DNA of 64,000 bases from Hyphomicrobiales bacterium (GTDB taxonomy: Bacteria > Pseudomonadota > Alphaproteobacteria > SPJN01): the NCBI GenBank assembly GCA_006844605.1, contig SPJN01000038.1:1-64000 (forward strand). Direction: 5' to 3'. The translations under genes were made by a program, and so were the position numbers. How positions within the stretch are numbered: the first letter of the stretch is position 1; each line of letters opens with the position of its first letter. Of this stretch, positions 1-7,051 are shown in pieces. The notes under the pieces are model-generated. The model saw only the letters and a list, made by a program, of their open reading frames with translations. It had not been told where the DNA came from and did no database searches.

Positions 1-48
1 AAACCGGCTGCGCAGAACCTCGATAACTTGTTCTGTCTGTGTGTTCAT
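1..48 (-). CDS. 5' end of a cut-off gene, possibly nitroreductase-like
   Basis: Only the first 16 codons lie in the window. They read from an ATG at 48 towards position 1 and translate to MNTQTEQVIEVLRSRF. The stretch VIEVLRSRF resembles the N-terminal helix of nitroreductase-family flavoproteins, which often continue with an S-x-R-x-F motif, but that motif would lie outside the window. The gene is divergent from the penicillin-acylase gene at 192. The identification is a guess from 16 residues. That an open frame starts here is more secure than its function. Confidence 0.35.
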   Translation of the reverse strand, partial: MNTQTEQVIEVLRSRF

Positions 49-159
49 AAATATAGGCTAACATAATCTCTATTCATGATGACAATCGGTTTTTGCATCA
101 TGCGCCTGCTGTTATCCGATCGCGCTCGCCTTTTGAAAAAAGCGTGCTACGCTTCCCCT

Positions 160-188
160 AAATGGGAGAGGTCCCAAATGGGGAGAGG
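160..188 (+). repeat. 16-bp direct duplication of start and Shine-Dalgarno region
   Basis: Two near-identical units lie head to tail: AAATGGGAGAGG at 160-171 and AAATGGGGAGAGG at 176-188. Each holds an in-frame ATG and a purine-rich GGGAGAGG. Only the second unit is suitably spaced from the ATG at 192, so it probably supplies the real ribosome site. The first creates a 10-codon longer alternative start at 162. Confidence 0.6.
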
Positions 189-191
189 CCA

Positions 192-2375
192 ATGACAAAT
201 TTTCGTACCGCCCTTGCGGTTCTTGCCACGACATGCGCGTTTATATTGACCGGTTGCGCCGGCAAAACCGGGCCAGATACATCTGATTTGGCCAAGGCGC
301 AAACCATTGCCGCCGCATATGATGTTACCATCACGCGTGATCACTATGGCGTCCCCCATATTGCTGGGGCAACATCCGCGGATGTCGGCTTTGGTCTTGG
401 TTATGCTGTTGGCGAAGATGACTTCGCCACATTTCAGGAAACCGCCATCGCCGTAAGGGGCGAGTTGGCCTCCCATGTCGGGATCAAAGGCGCTGTGACC
501 GACTATTTGGTCAGGCTGATGCGCATCTGGGAAGTGGTTGACGCCAAATGGCAGACAGAACCGTCGGACGAAGCACGGGCCATGGCACAGGGCTATGCTG
601 ATGGCATCAATCTATACGCCGCCGAACACCCGGACGAAGTGTGGGCCGGGGCCTATCCGTTTACCGCGCAGGACATTTTTGCCGGCATCCTGTTCAAGGC
701 ACCCCTGTTTTTCGGCGTTGAAGGTGAAGTGCGCAAAGTGATGGAGGGGCGCATCAATGTTGATCGCACAACCCAGACAGCCCAACCCGATCAGTCCGAT
801 CAGGCAGCATCGCTCAATCAGGCAATTCAAACGCCATTCTCAAACACAATGGGGTCAAATGCCATTGCCGTTGCCCCCAAGCGCAGCGCAGATGGGGCAA
901 CGCGGCTGTTCGTAAATTCTCACCAGCCATTCACCGGTCCCGTTGCTTGGTACGAGGCGCACTTGACCTCGCAAGACGGGTTGGAAATTGTCGGCGGCAC
1001 GTTCCCCGGCTTCCCCCTGATCGGGCACGGTGTGCGGCCCGAACTGGGATGGGCCTTTACCGTCAACAAACCTGATCTGACCGATGTGTATCAGCTGACC
1101 CTCAACCCCGCGAACAAAGATGAATATTTGCTCGACGGGGCTTATGTCCCCTTTGAAAAGTCTCAGGCAAAAATCAAAGTCAAGCTGATGGGCTTCCTGC
1201 CCTGGACCGTCAGTCGTGAAGTCATCTGGTCAGCACATGGCCCCGCCCTGCGCACCGATCATGGTGTTTTCGCCATCCGTTTTCCCGGGATCGACGATCT
1301 GCGTGGCCTTGACCAATATATCGGTATGAACAAGGCAACGACTTTCGCCCAATGGCGCGATGCCATGCGGATCAGTGCCGTTGGTAGTTTTAATGTGGTT
1401 TATGCCGACAAAACCGGCATGGTCGCCCATATCCACAATGCCCGCTTTCCCAAACGCAAGACAGAACCCGATCTTGATTGGACAGGGGTTCTGCCCGGCG
1501 ACAGGTCCGACCTGATCTGGCAGGACGAATATGGTTTTGACTTTGTACCCGCCGTCATCGACCCTAAATCGGGGCTGGTGTTTTCGGCCAACTCAACCCC
1601 CTTTGATGTGACAGACGGCCCCGATAATCCAGATGCAGCGCAATGGCCAGCAGAACTATATGTTGAAAGCCGCTATACCAATCGCGCGCATCGGCTGCAC
1701 GAAACCTATGGCACTGACCCGTCGATCACGCGGGATGAGTTTATCGCCTATAAATTCGATCTGGCATTTTCGGACAAATCACAAATGGCGGATGCACGCC
1801 GCGCCATTCTTGCCCGCGATTTTTCGGGTGATCCCCTGTTAAAAAGGGCACAGGCGCACATAATGGCGTGGGACTTGAACACAAATGTTGAAAATACCCA
1901 TACCGCGCTTGGCGTTTACAGCATGTTCGGCATGATTGAGGCCGAGATCAAAGGGACGCCGACTCCCGACCCCGTTGAAGGCTTCATCTGGGCGGCCCAG
2001 TTTTTGCATGACAAGTTTGGCAGATTAGACATACCGTGGGGTGATGTGAACCGCCTGCGTCGGGGAGACAAGAACGTCGCGGTGAATGGCGGGCCTGATA
2101 TTCTGCGCGCCATCTATGACATTGATGGCCCGGAAGGTGATGGCGGCCTGAAGGCGGATGTGGGCGACAGCTATATTGTATTGTCAGAATGGTATGCTGA
2201 CGGGCGTCAGGATGTTTTTACCGTTCATCAATTCGGCGTTGCTGCCACACGCCCTGACGCGACCCACTATGCTGATCAGGTTGAAATGTTTGCGGCGCAA
2301 AAATTCAAGCGCCACACATTTGATCAAATAGAAATTAAAAACAACGCGACACGAATTTATTCACCGGGGCGATAA
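192..2375 (+). CDS. Penicillin acylase family (S45) lipoprotein
   Basis: This is a 727-residue N-terminal-nucleophile hydrolase of the penicillin amidase/acylase family. These enzymes cleave amide bonds, for example in acyl-homoserine lactones, beta-lactams or N-acyl amino acids. The start at 192 gives a lipoprotein signal ending in the lipobox LTGC. The in-frame ATG at 162 would add ten charged residues in front of it. Family landmarks are YGVPHI near residue 45, FGLGYAVGEDD, and the autoprocessing junction NTMG/SNAIAV, with the predicted nucleophile Ser at about residue 222. VNSHQPFTGP and GHGVRPELGWAFTV follow, as in the beta subunit. A GFA-family gene follows after 21 bp. The substrate cannot be told from sequence. 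Lipid attachment suggests the enzyme works in the periplasm or on the outer membrane. Confidence 0.88.
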   Translation: MTNFRTALAVLATTCAFILTGCAGKTGPDTSDLAKAQTIAAAYDVTITRDHYGVPHIAGATSADVGFGLGYAVGEDDFATFQETAIAVRGELASHVGIKGAVTDYLVRLMRIWEVVDAKWQTEPSDEARAMAQGYADGINLYAAEHPDEVWAGAYPFTAQDIFAGILFKAPLFFGVEGEVRKVMEGRINVDRTTQTAQPDQSDQAASLNQAIQTPFSNTMGSNAIAVAPKRSADGATRLFVNSHQPFTGPVAWYEAHLTSQDGLEIVGGTFPGFPLIGHGVRPELGWAFTVNKPDLTDVYQLTLNPANKDEYLLDGAYVPFEKSQAKIKVKLMGFLPWTVSREVIWSAHGPALRTDHGVFAIRFPGIDDLRGLDQYIGMNKATTFAQWRDAMRISAVGSFNVVYADKTGMVAHIHNARFPKRKTEPDLDWTGVLPGDRSDLIWQDEYGFDFVPAVIDPKSGLVFSANSTPFDVTDGPDNPDAAQWPAELYVESRYTNRAHRLHETYGTDPSITRDEFIAYKFDLAFSDKSQMADARRAILARDFSGDPLLKRAQAHIMAWDLNTNVENTHTALGVYSMFGMIEAEIKGTPTPDPVEGFIWAAQFLHDKFGRLDIPWGDVNRLRRGDKNVAVNGGPDILRAIYDIDGPEGDGGLKADVGDSYIVLSEWYADGRQDVFTVHQFGVAATRPDATHYADQVEMFAAQKFKRHTFDQIEIKNNATRIYSPGR

Positions 2376-2396
2376 AGGACGATAAGGGAGATCAAA

Positions 2397-2828
2397 ATGT
2401 CTAACCATCATCACAAGGCTCAATGCGCTTGCGGCGCTGTTGAACTAAGCGTCACCGGCGAACCGATCTTTGTTGGTTACTGTCATTGCAATGACTGCCG
2501 TGACTGGATTGGCGCGCCTGTTCACGGGGCAACACTTTGGCCCAAGGATAGTGTGCAAATCATCAAAGGCGCAGACCATCTTATCACCTATAAGCGCACC
2601 GAGGAGAGTCACCGCAAATCCTGCGCAACATGCGGTAGTGCAGTCTTTGTCGATCACCCGAACATCGGTCTGTATGACATTCTGGCTGCAACGATGAAGG
2701 ACTTAACCTTCACCCCAACGATGCATGTCCATTATAGCCAACGCATGATTCCGATGGTTGACGGTCTTCCCAAATTCTCTGACATGCCTGCAGAGTTTGG
2801 CGGCTCAGGAAAGCAGCTCGAAGAATAA
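2397..2828 (+). CDS. GFA/CENP-V family zinc-binding protein
   Basis: This 143-residue protein belongs to the GFA (glutathione-dependent formaldehyde-activating enzyme-like, CENP-V) fold. It shows the paired zinc-binding cysteine motifs of the family: CACGAVEL near the N-terminus, YCHCNDC around residues 28-34, and KSCATCGSAVF in the second half. Length and motif order are normal. It begins 21 bp after the penicillin acylase and is probably cotranscribed with it. Most members have no proven reaction, so a formaldehyde or glutathione role should not be assumed. Confidence 0.85.
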   Translation: MSNHHHKAQCACGAVELSVTGEPIFVGYCHCNDCRDWIGAPVHGATLWPKDSVQIIKGADHLITYKRTEESHRKSCATCGSAVFVDHPNIGLYDILAATMKDLTFTPTMHVHYSQRMIPMVDGLPKFSDMPAEFGGSGKQLEE

Positions 2829-3028
2829 TCGGCTTATTGGGCACTTTCGTCCGGAACCCGGAACCACTCGAAACATTTATGCTTGGTGCAAGTGGCGCTT
2901 CACGAACGCCTGAACCGCTTTATAGGCAAGATCAAGCCCTCGACAATTATCGCAAGAAGCGCACTGATAAATGCCCATGCCAAAAGTTTCCTCATAGCAC
3001 ATCTCATGTCGCCAAATGATGAAAAATG

Positions 3029-3313
3029 TCACCAAATAAAATACATATGACCTAACGGCATGCCAATAAAGAACAACCCAGTGATAATTGCTAACCCTTT
3101 ATCGAGTCGCCTATCATCACTGCTAACATGTGAAACGAACGGGTAATTTGCAAAAAAGGCAGTGCCTAACACATACACACCAAAGAGATAACTTCCCGTG
3201 TCAACAGCGCGGCTTTGAAGCGAGCAATCATCGCAAATCAACTGGCCGACAAGATACAGTATTGCAGTCCCGGATATGTAAACGCCCAACCATTTCCTAC
3301 TTTCATTTGTCAT
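3029..3313 (-). CDS. Small membrane protein of the tRNA-Leu islet (unknown)
   Basis: A 94-residue protein starting MTNESRKWLGVY, with about three hydrophobic segments: VYISGTAILYLVGQLI, SYLFGVYVLGTAFFA, and AIITGLFFIGMPLGHMYF at the C-terminus. I do not recognise the family. Its ATG lies inside the last codons of the upstream gene (overlap ATGACAAATGA), which points to coupled translation. A longer frame is open to 3418 but would overlap the neighbour by over 100 bp. A small three-helix membrane protein directly downstream of a protein with a hydrophobic C-terminus resembles the layout of pore-forming bacteriocins and their immunity proteins. That is inference only. Confidence 0.5.
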   Translation of the reverse strand: MTNESRKWLGVYISGTAILYLVGQLICDDCSLQSRAVDTGSYLFGVYVLGTAFFANYPFVSHVSSDDRRLDKGLAIITGLFFIGMPLGHMYFIW

Positions 3314-4016
3314 TGTGGTATCCAACTGCCAATTGTTGGGCTGCTGCAATTCTTTCAGCCAGCCCTTTTCTAACCCCTTCGTTTCGTAGAATTCTAGCCC
3401 CGCCAGCAGATAATCCAACCGCCAAAAAATTCTCTAAACTAGATTCTTTATAGGCGACATATCCGGAAGTAATTGTACCTACAGGCGCAACCGCTAGCAC
3501 GGCGAATGAAGCGAATGTTGCAGCCTTGGCGGCATCCTTCGCAAATCAGACGCTCGTCGCTTCGTTCAGGGCAGACCTATATCCTTTTGGCACATTCTTG
3601 ATATCTGTATAATATTCACCGGACACCCCCTCAACACGCTCCATGCCCATCGCATGAGGGTTAGAGCGCAGCTTGGCTTTAATGCTTGCCATACCGCCAG
3701 TGATCTCGTCAGCCGTGTAGACTTTGTTAAACTCAAATGTCTTGTCACCAAATTTGGCCGTCACGATCCTTTTATTTGTTGCGGGATCAGTTCGCACTTC
3801 GACATAGGGTTTTTGTTGACGCGTCGCCACAACAGTCTGTGCATCGCTCTTTGCCAAAACTTTATCAGCCCGTTCCTTGTAATGAGTTTGTCTGCCTATT
3901 TGGGCGACCTCCGCAAATACGGGACGGGCATTTGTCGGTGCGGCCTGCGGGACACGCGCCTCACCCGCCCAAGACATGACCTGATTGGGACGCAAACTGA
4001 ACGGGCGGGCCGTCAT
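3303..4016 (-). pseudogene. Islet gene interrupted by an in-frame TGA (unknown family)
   Basis: The reading frame runs from ATG at 4016 through 156 residues, meets TGA at 3548-3546, then continues in the same frame for 80 more residues to 3303. The part after the stop begins FAKDAAKAATFASFAVLAV and has a hydrophobic stretch followed by a helical, alanine-rich tail. It looks like genuine protein and ends where the next gene starts. I read this as one gene of about 236 residues broken by a nonsense mutation. The alternative is a 156-residue protein followed by a separate GTG-started 65-residue frame at 3500. The N-terminal part is basic and threonine/alanine-rich. No family is recognised. Confidence 0.5.
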
Positions 4017-4049
4017 CAGGTTTAATCCCCGCTGGTTTAGGTCGATCTT

Positions 4050-4352
4050 TCAGTTTTGATACAGGTCCTGCTCAAACGCCGTTGGAGCATCTGGTTTATA
4101 AAATATATTGGCTTGCCCAGTTGGTTTGGAGGGTGGTGTGTGGGTGTTCACATATCGCTCAGCTTTGGGCGCATCCATGCCCAACCCGTCACGAGCGCCC
4201 TTATAGGCATGAATTTGGCCATCATTCCAATCAAACGATGTACTTGGCAAGTCAAAGCCTGCAAAGCTTTTGCGGCGCTGCTTCTCGCTCTCTATCGCCA
4301 GTTTACGTCCGTACAACGGACGCAACATCCACGCCCAATCCGCATCCACCAT
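4050..4352 (-). CDS. Hypothetical protein, first gene of the tRNA-Leu islet
   Basis: About 100 residues from MVDADWAWMLRPLYGRK to a proline- and aspartate-rich tail ending FEQDLYQN. The frame is open from 4409, but a promoter-like CTGACA/TATGAT pair ends near 4387, so a start at 4352 is preferred. It is soluble and rich in aromatic residues and lysine. No family is recognised. The next islet gene starts 33 bp further on, on the same strand, so the three genes are likely one transcript. The fragmentary look of the next gene leaves open that this one is also a remnant. Confidence 0.4.
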   Translation of the reverse strand: MVDADWAWMLRPLYGRKLAIESEKQRRKSFAGFDLPSTSFDWNDGQIHAYKGARDGLGMDAPKAERYVNTHTPPSKPTGQANIFYKPDAPTAFEQDLYQN

Positions 4353-4386
4353 TTTCAACCGCAATCCATATTGCCCTAGCCTACAA

Positions 4387-4416
4387 ATCATAAGCATAGC
4401 TTGCTGCATTTGTCAG
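4387..4416 (-). promoter_or_regulatory. Candidate sigma-70 promoter of the islet
   Basis: On the minus strand, CTGACA (4416-4411) is followed after 18 bp by TATGAT (4392-4387). These match the -35 and -10 consensus at five of six positions each. The pair lies between the tRNA-Leu 3' end and the first islet gene. Confidence 0.4.
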
Positions 4417-4487
4417 GCATTTTTTGCAACATTTGCAGCGTAGGGTGTGATCAAGGTGAGGCAGCATTACAACTGATTGGTAGAAAA

Positions 4488-4574
4488 TGGTGCCCCGGGC
4501 CAGACTCGAACTGGCACGTTCTTGCGAACACCAGATTTTGAATCTGGCGCGTCTACCAATTCCGCCACCGGGGC
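4488..4574 (-). tRNA. tRNA-Leu (anticodon CAA)
   Basis: An 87-nt class II tRNA with a long variable arm. The acceptor stem pairs GCCCCGG with CCGGGGC, the anticodon loop reads TTCAAAA (anticodon CAA), the T arm carries TTCGAGT, and the 3' CCA is encoded (4490-4488). The islet at 3029-4409 begins immediately downstream of its 3' end, a classic integration position. No integrase and no convincing second copy of the tRNA end was found. Confidence 0.95.
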
Positions 4575-4727
4575 CACCGGATTGCATCGGCGTAAACGCC
4601 AATATGCAGATTGGACGCCCGTTCTACACCACCTTCGCCCGCAGTCAAGCGCGCTTTGCCGCCGCAGCGTGCTTTTTCTGTGCTTTTTGGTAAGGTCATG
4701 CTAGGACACGCCAACAATTTCTAGGAA

Positions 4728-5315
4728 ATGCCCGGACCATTTATGTTCAGACGGCTTTACGACAAAACGCTCGACCTTGCAGCCCATCGCCATGCGCTGC
4801 CCATTTTGGCATTGCTGGCCTTTGCTGAAAGCTCATTCTTTCCCATTCCGCCCGATGTGATGCTGCTGCCCATGGTCTTGGCAGACCGCAAACGCGCCTT
4901 TTTGATCGCGACGGTTTGCACCATCGGCTCCGTCGCGGGTGGGGTTTTTGGCTATATGTTGGGCTGGGGCTTTTGGGATGTGGTTGGTGATTATATCGCC
5001 AGCCCAGATAAGTTTGAGCAGTTCTCTGGCCTTTATAACACCTATGGCGGCTGGATTGTGCTGCTGGCCGGGTTTTCACCCATCCCCTACAAGGTCTTCA
5101 CAATCGCCAGCGGTACAGTTGGGTTGAACATTTTTGTCTTTATTCTATTCAGCCTGATAGGGCGCGGCGGGCGCTTTTTCCTTGAGGCAAGTTTGCTGTA
5201 TTTTTTTGGCGCACCGATCAAGGCCTTTATCGAACGCTATTTCGGCCTGCTGACTCTGGTCGCAGGCGCGTTAATTGTGGGGGCAGCCATTGCCTATCAA
5301 ACCCTCCTCCATTAG
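4728..5315 (+). CDS. YqaA-like VTT (DedA-type) membrane protein
   Basis: A 195-residue inner-membrane protein of the VTT/SNARE-associated (DedA-related, YqaA-type) family, linked to lipid scrambling or membrane homeostasis. The signature AESSFFPIPPDVMLLPM (about residues 33-49) matches the conserved E-x-x-x-x-PxP start of the domain. The G-W-x-V-x-x-x-GFSPIPYKVFTIASG block is the second re-entrant motif. Four to five hydrophobic segments are visible. The ATG at 4743 is an alternative start. A dsbB gene follows 10 bp after the stop and coq7 follows that, so the three are likely an operon. Confidence 0.85.
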   Translation: MPGPFMFRRLYDKTLDLAAHRHALPILALLAFAESSFFPIPPDVMLLPMVLADRKRAFLIATVCTIGSVAGGVFGYMLGWGFWDVVGDYIASPDKFEQFSGLYNTYGGWIVLLAGFSPIPYKVFTIASGTVGLNIFVFILFSLIGRGGRFFLEASLLYFFGAPIKAFIERYFGLLTLVAGALIVGAAIAYQTLLH

Positions 5316-5325
5316 CGCATCTTCA

Positions 5326-5793
5326 ATGAAGGGCCAGCACATCCTGATTTTGGGTGCCGGGGCGCTGCTACTTGGCGCAATTGGCTTTCAATATCTGGCA
5401 GATATGTATCCCTGCCCGCTTTGCATGACGCAACGCTGGTGGCATGTGGCCGCCATTTTGGCAGCCATCCTTGCCCTGCCGCAAGTTGCGATAATGCGCC
5501 CAGCCCGCGCGCCGCTGTTCCTGATTGCCATCACCTGTATTTGGATCAGCGCCGGGTATGGCGGCTATCATGCGGGAATTGAATGGGGCTTTTGGGCCGG
5601 GCCCAGCACCTGCACCGGCGCACCGGGAGCCAATGCTGGCTCCCTCCAAGATTTGGCAGACGCGCTGAAGAACGCCCCTGTCGTGCGCTGTGATGAGGTA
5701 CAGTTCCGCTTTCTTGGCCTATCATTGGCCGGATGGAATGCGACAATTTCCGCTGCACTTGGCCTTGCCGCATTGCTGCGCGGTCGGCGATAA
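5326..5793 (+). CDS. dsbB: Disulfide bond formation protein B
   Basis: A 155-residue four-helix inner-membrane quinone reductase that reoxidises DsbA-type periplasmic oxidases. Visible motifs are the first redox pair CPLC in the first periplasmic loop (YPCPLCMTQRW) and the second pair in the longer loop (STCTG ... VVRCDEV). The closing FLGLSLAGWNA motif is typical of the family. The frame is open from 5275, inside the previous gene, but the ATG at 5326 starts the first helix in the usual place. It sits between a VTT-domain gene and coq7, with spacings of about 10 bp. Confidence 0.88.
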   Translation: MKGQHILILGAGALLLGAIGFQYLADMYPCPLCMTQRWWHVAAILAAILALPQVAIMRPARAPLFLIAITCIWISAGYGGYHAGIEWGFWAGPSTCTGAPGANAGSLQDLADALKNAPVVRCDEVQFRFLGLSLAGWNATISAALGLAALLRGRR

Positions 5794-5801
5794 TCCAAAC
5801 C

Positions 5802-6428
5802 ATGACAAAGCTTGTAAACAATCAGGCCATCCCCGCCCCCGCCGCAGAAGAAGACCGCGCCGGGCAGGACCATGCCAAGGCACAGATCGCCCGTATTTTG
5901 CGCGTTGATCAGGCCGGGGAATTTGGTGCCCAGCGCATTTATCGCGGCCAACTTGATATGATGACTGACCGCAATGGCAAGCCGCGCGCGGGCCTTGGCC
6001 GCACTGCCGGTTTGGTCAAGCACATGGCAGAACAAGAAGACGCCCATCTGGCTCGCTTTAACGAATTGGTGGCCGAACGGGGCGTGCGCCCCACTGTGCT
6101 TGGGCCGTTTTGGAACGTCGCAGGCTATGCCTTGGGCGCTGTGACCGCGCTGATGGGTGAGAAGGCCGCCATGGCCTGCACCGCCGCGGTTGAAGATGTC
6201 ATCGACAAACATTACGCCGCGCAACAAGCCACACTGGACCGCATGGCCAAAAGTGGCGTGGCGGAGCCTGAGTTGCGCGCCGCCATCGACCAGTTCCGCG
6301 CCGAGGAGGCGGAGCATCACGACACCGCCATTGACGAAGGTGCCGAACAGGCCACCGCCTATCCCCTGTTGTCAGCGGTGATCAAAACCGCTTCTCGTTC
6401 AGCAATTTGGCTATCTGAACGGTTCTAG
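5802..6428 (+). CDS. coq7: Demethoxyubiquinone hydroxylase (COQ7 family)
   Basis: A 208-residue di-iron carboxylate hydroxylase that adds the C6 hydroxyl in ubiquinone synthesis. The ligand motifs are in order: GEFGAQRIYRGQL (first helix), MAEQEDAHL, AAVEDVIDKHY and AEEAEHHDTA. The start at 5802 (MTKLVNNQ) lies 8 bp after the dsbB stop. The longer open frame to 5733 only overlaps dsbB. The membrane-embedded DsbB needs ubiquinone as electron acceptor, so the pairing is functionally sensible. The 3' end overlaps the convergent NTF2-like gene by 4 bp. Confidence 0.92.
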   Translation: MTKLVNNQAIPAPAAEEDRAGQDHAKAQIARILRVDQAGEFGAQRIYRGQLDMMTDRNGKPRAGLGRTAGLVKHMAEQEDAHLARFNELVAERGVRPTVLGPFWNVAGYALGAVTALMGEKAAMACTAAVEDVIDKHYAAQQATLDRMAKSGVAEPELRAAIDQFRAEEAEHHDTAIDEGAEQATAYPLLSAVIKTASRSAIWLSERF

Positions 6429-6928
6429 CTTTTACGGTTGATATGCGGGTGCGCATCAGGCGATGCCCGCAACAGATCGGCTGCACGGCCCACCACCTTG
6501 GCAATACGTTCTGGCGCAAAATCAAGCTGTGCCAACGCCAAACCACGGTCAAAAATTTCCGAATAATGGCGGATTTTCATATCGGCACCGCTGCCCTTCA
6601 AGGTCACGCGCGCCATCCCGTCAAACACCACACGCTTGCCCGCTGCATCCGACAGGGTTGAGGTGTAGCTGAACAAATACCGGAAATAGCCCAGGCCACT
6701 ATTGACCACAGGCTCATACAAATCCCACCGGCAGTCAGTCATGGCACCATAGAAATCATCAACCAGCATTTGGCCGATTGCATCAGGACCATGATAGGGG
6801 CCGTGAAATCCGTCCACATAGACCGCATCATCGGTAAACAGGGAACCAAACCCCGGACCATCCGCCGCCTCAGCATGGGATTTGAAGCGGGCCAGCAAAT
6901 CAACTAAATCTTTTTGAGCGTCATCCAT
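6425..6928 (-). CDS. NTF2/SnoaL-like domain protein
   Basis: A 167-residue protein with the compact alpha+beta cone fold of NTF2/SnoaL-like proteins. It opens with a helix (DLVDLLARFKSHAEAADG), then FGSLFTDDAVYVDG, a GPYHGPDAIGQML turn, and alternating strands ending in MKIRHYSEIFDRG. The fold is shared by small hydrolases, isomerases and ring-hydroxylating dioxygenase beta subunits, so the function is open. The start at 6928 is chosen because AGGAAGG lies about 11 bp upstream. The frame extends to 7000 without a better site. Confidence 0.65.
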   Translation of the reverse strand: MDDAQKDLVDLLARFKSHAEAADGPGFGSLFTDDAVYVDGFHGPYHGPDAIGQMLVDDFYGAMTDCRWDLYEPVVNSGLGYFRYLFSYTSTLSDAAGKRVVFDGMARVTLKGSGADMKIRHYSEIFDRGLALAQLDFAPERIAKVVGRAADLLRASPDAHPHINRKS

Positions 6929-7051
6929 ATGCTCATATTCCTTCCTATGGACAGGGTTCGGCGCATGGGGCACATTACGGACCGCTTCACGAAATGACAA
7001 TCAGGTTTGGCGCAAGGTGGGGCCAATAGAGGCACGTAAGGGGACGACATT

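Noticed and set aside
2829-3028. Possible second copy of the tRNA-Leu 3' end as an att site, for example CCCGGAACCACTCGAAAC near 2860, and the 60-codon plus-strand frame here.
   Set aside because: The likeness to the tRNA T arm needs gaps and several mismatches, and the frame has no ribosome site or protein-like composition. I see nothing convincing in this 200-bp gap.
3546-3548. TGA considered as a selenocysteine codon.
   Set aside because: No SECIS-like stem-loop was seen directly after it, the gene resembles no selenoprotein, and a decayed islet makes a nonsense mutation the simpler reading.
5568-6320. Minus-strand open frame of 250 codons over dsbB and coq7.
   Set aside because: Both plus-strand genes are firmly identified by motifs, and the antisense frame has no recognisable domain.
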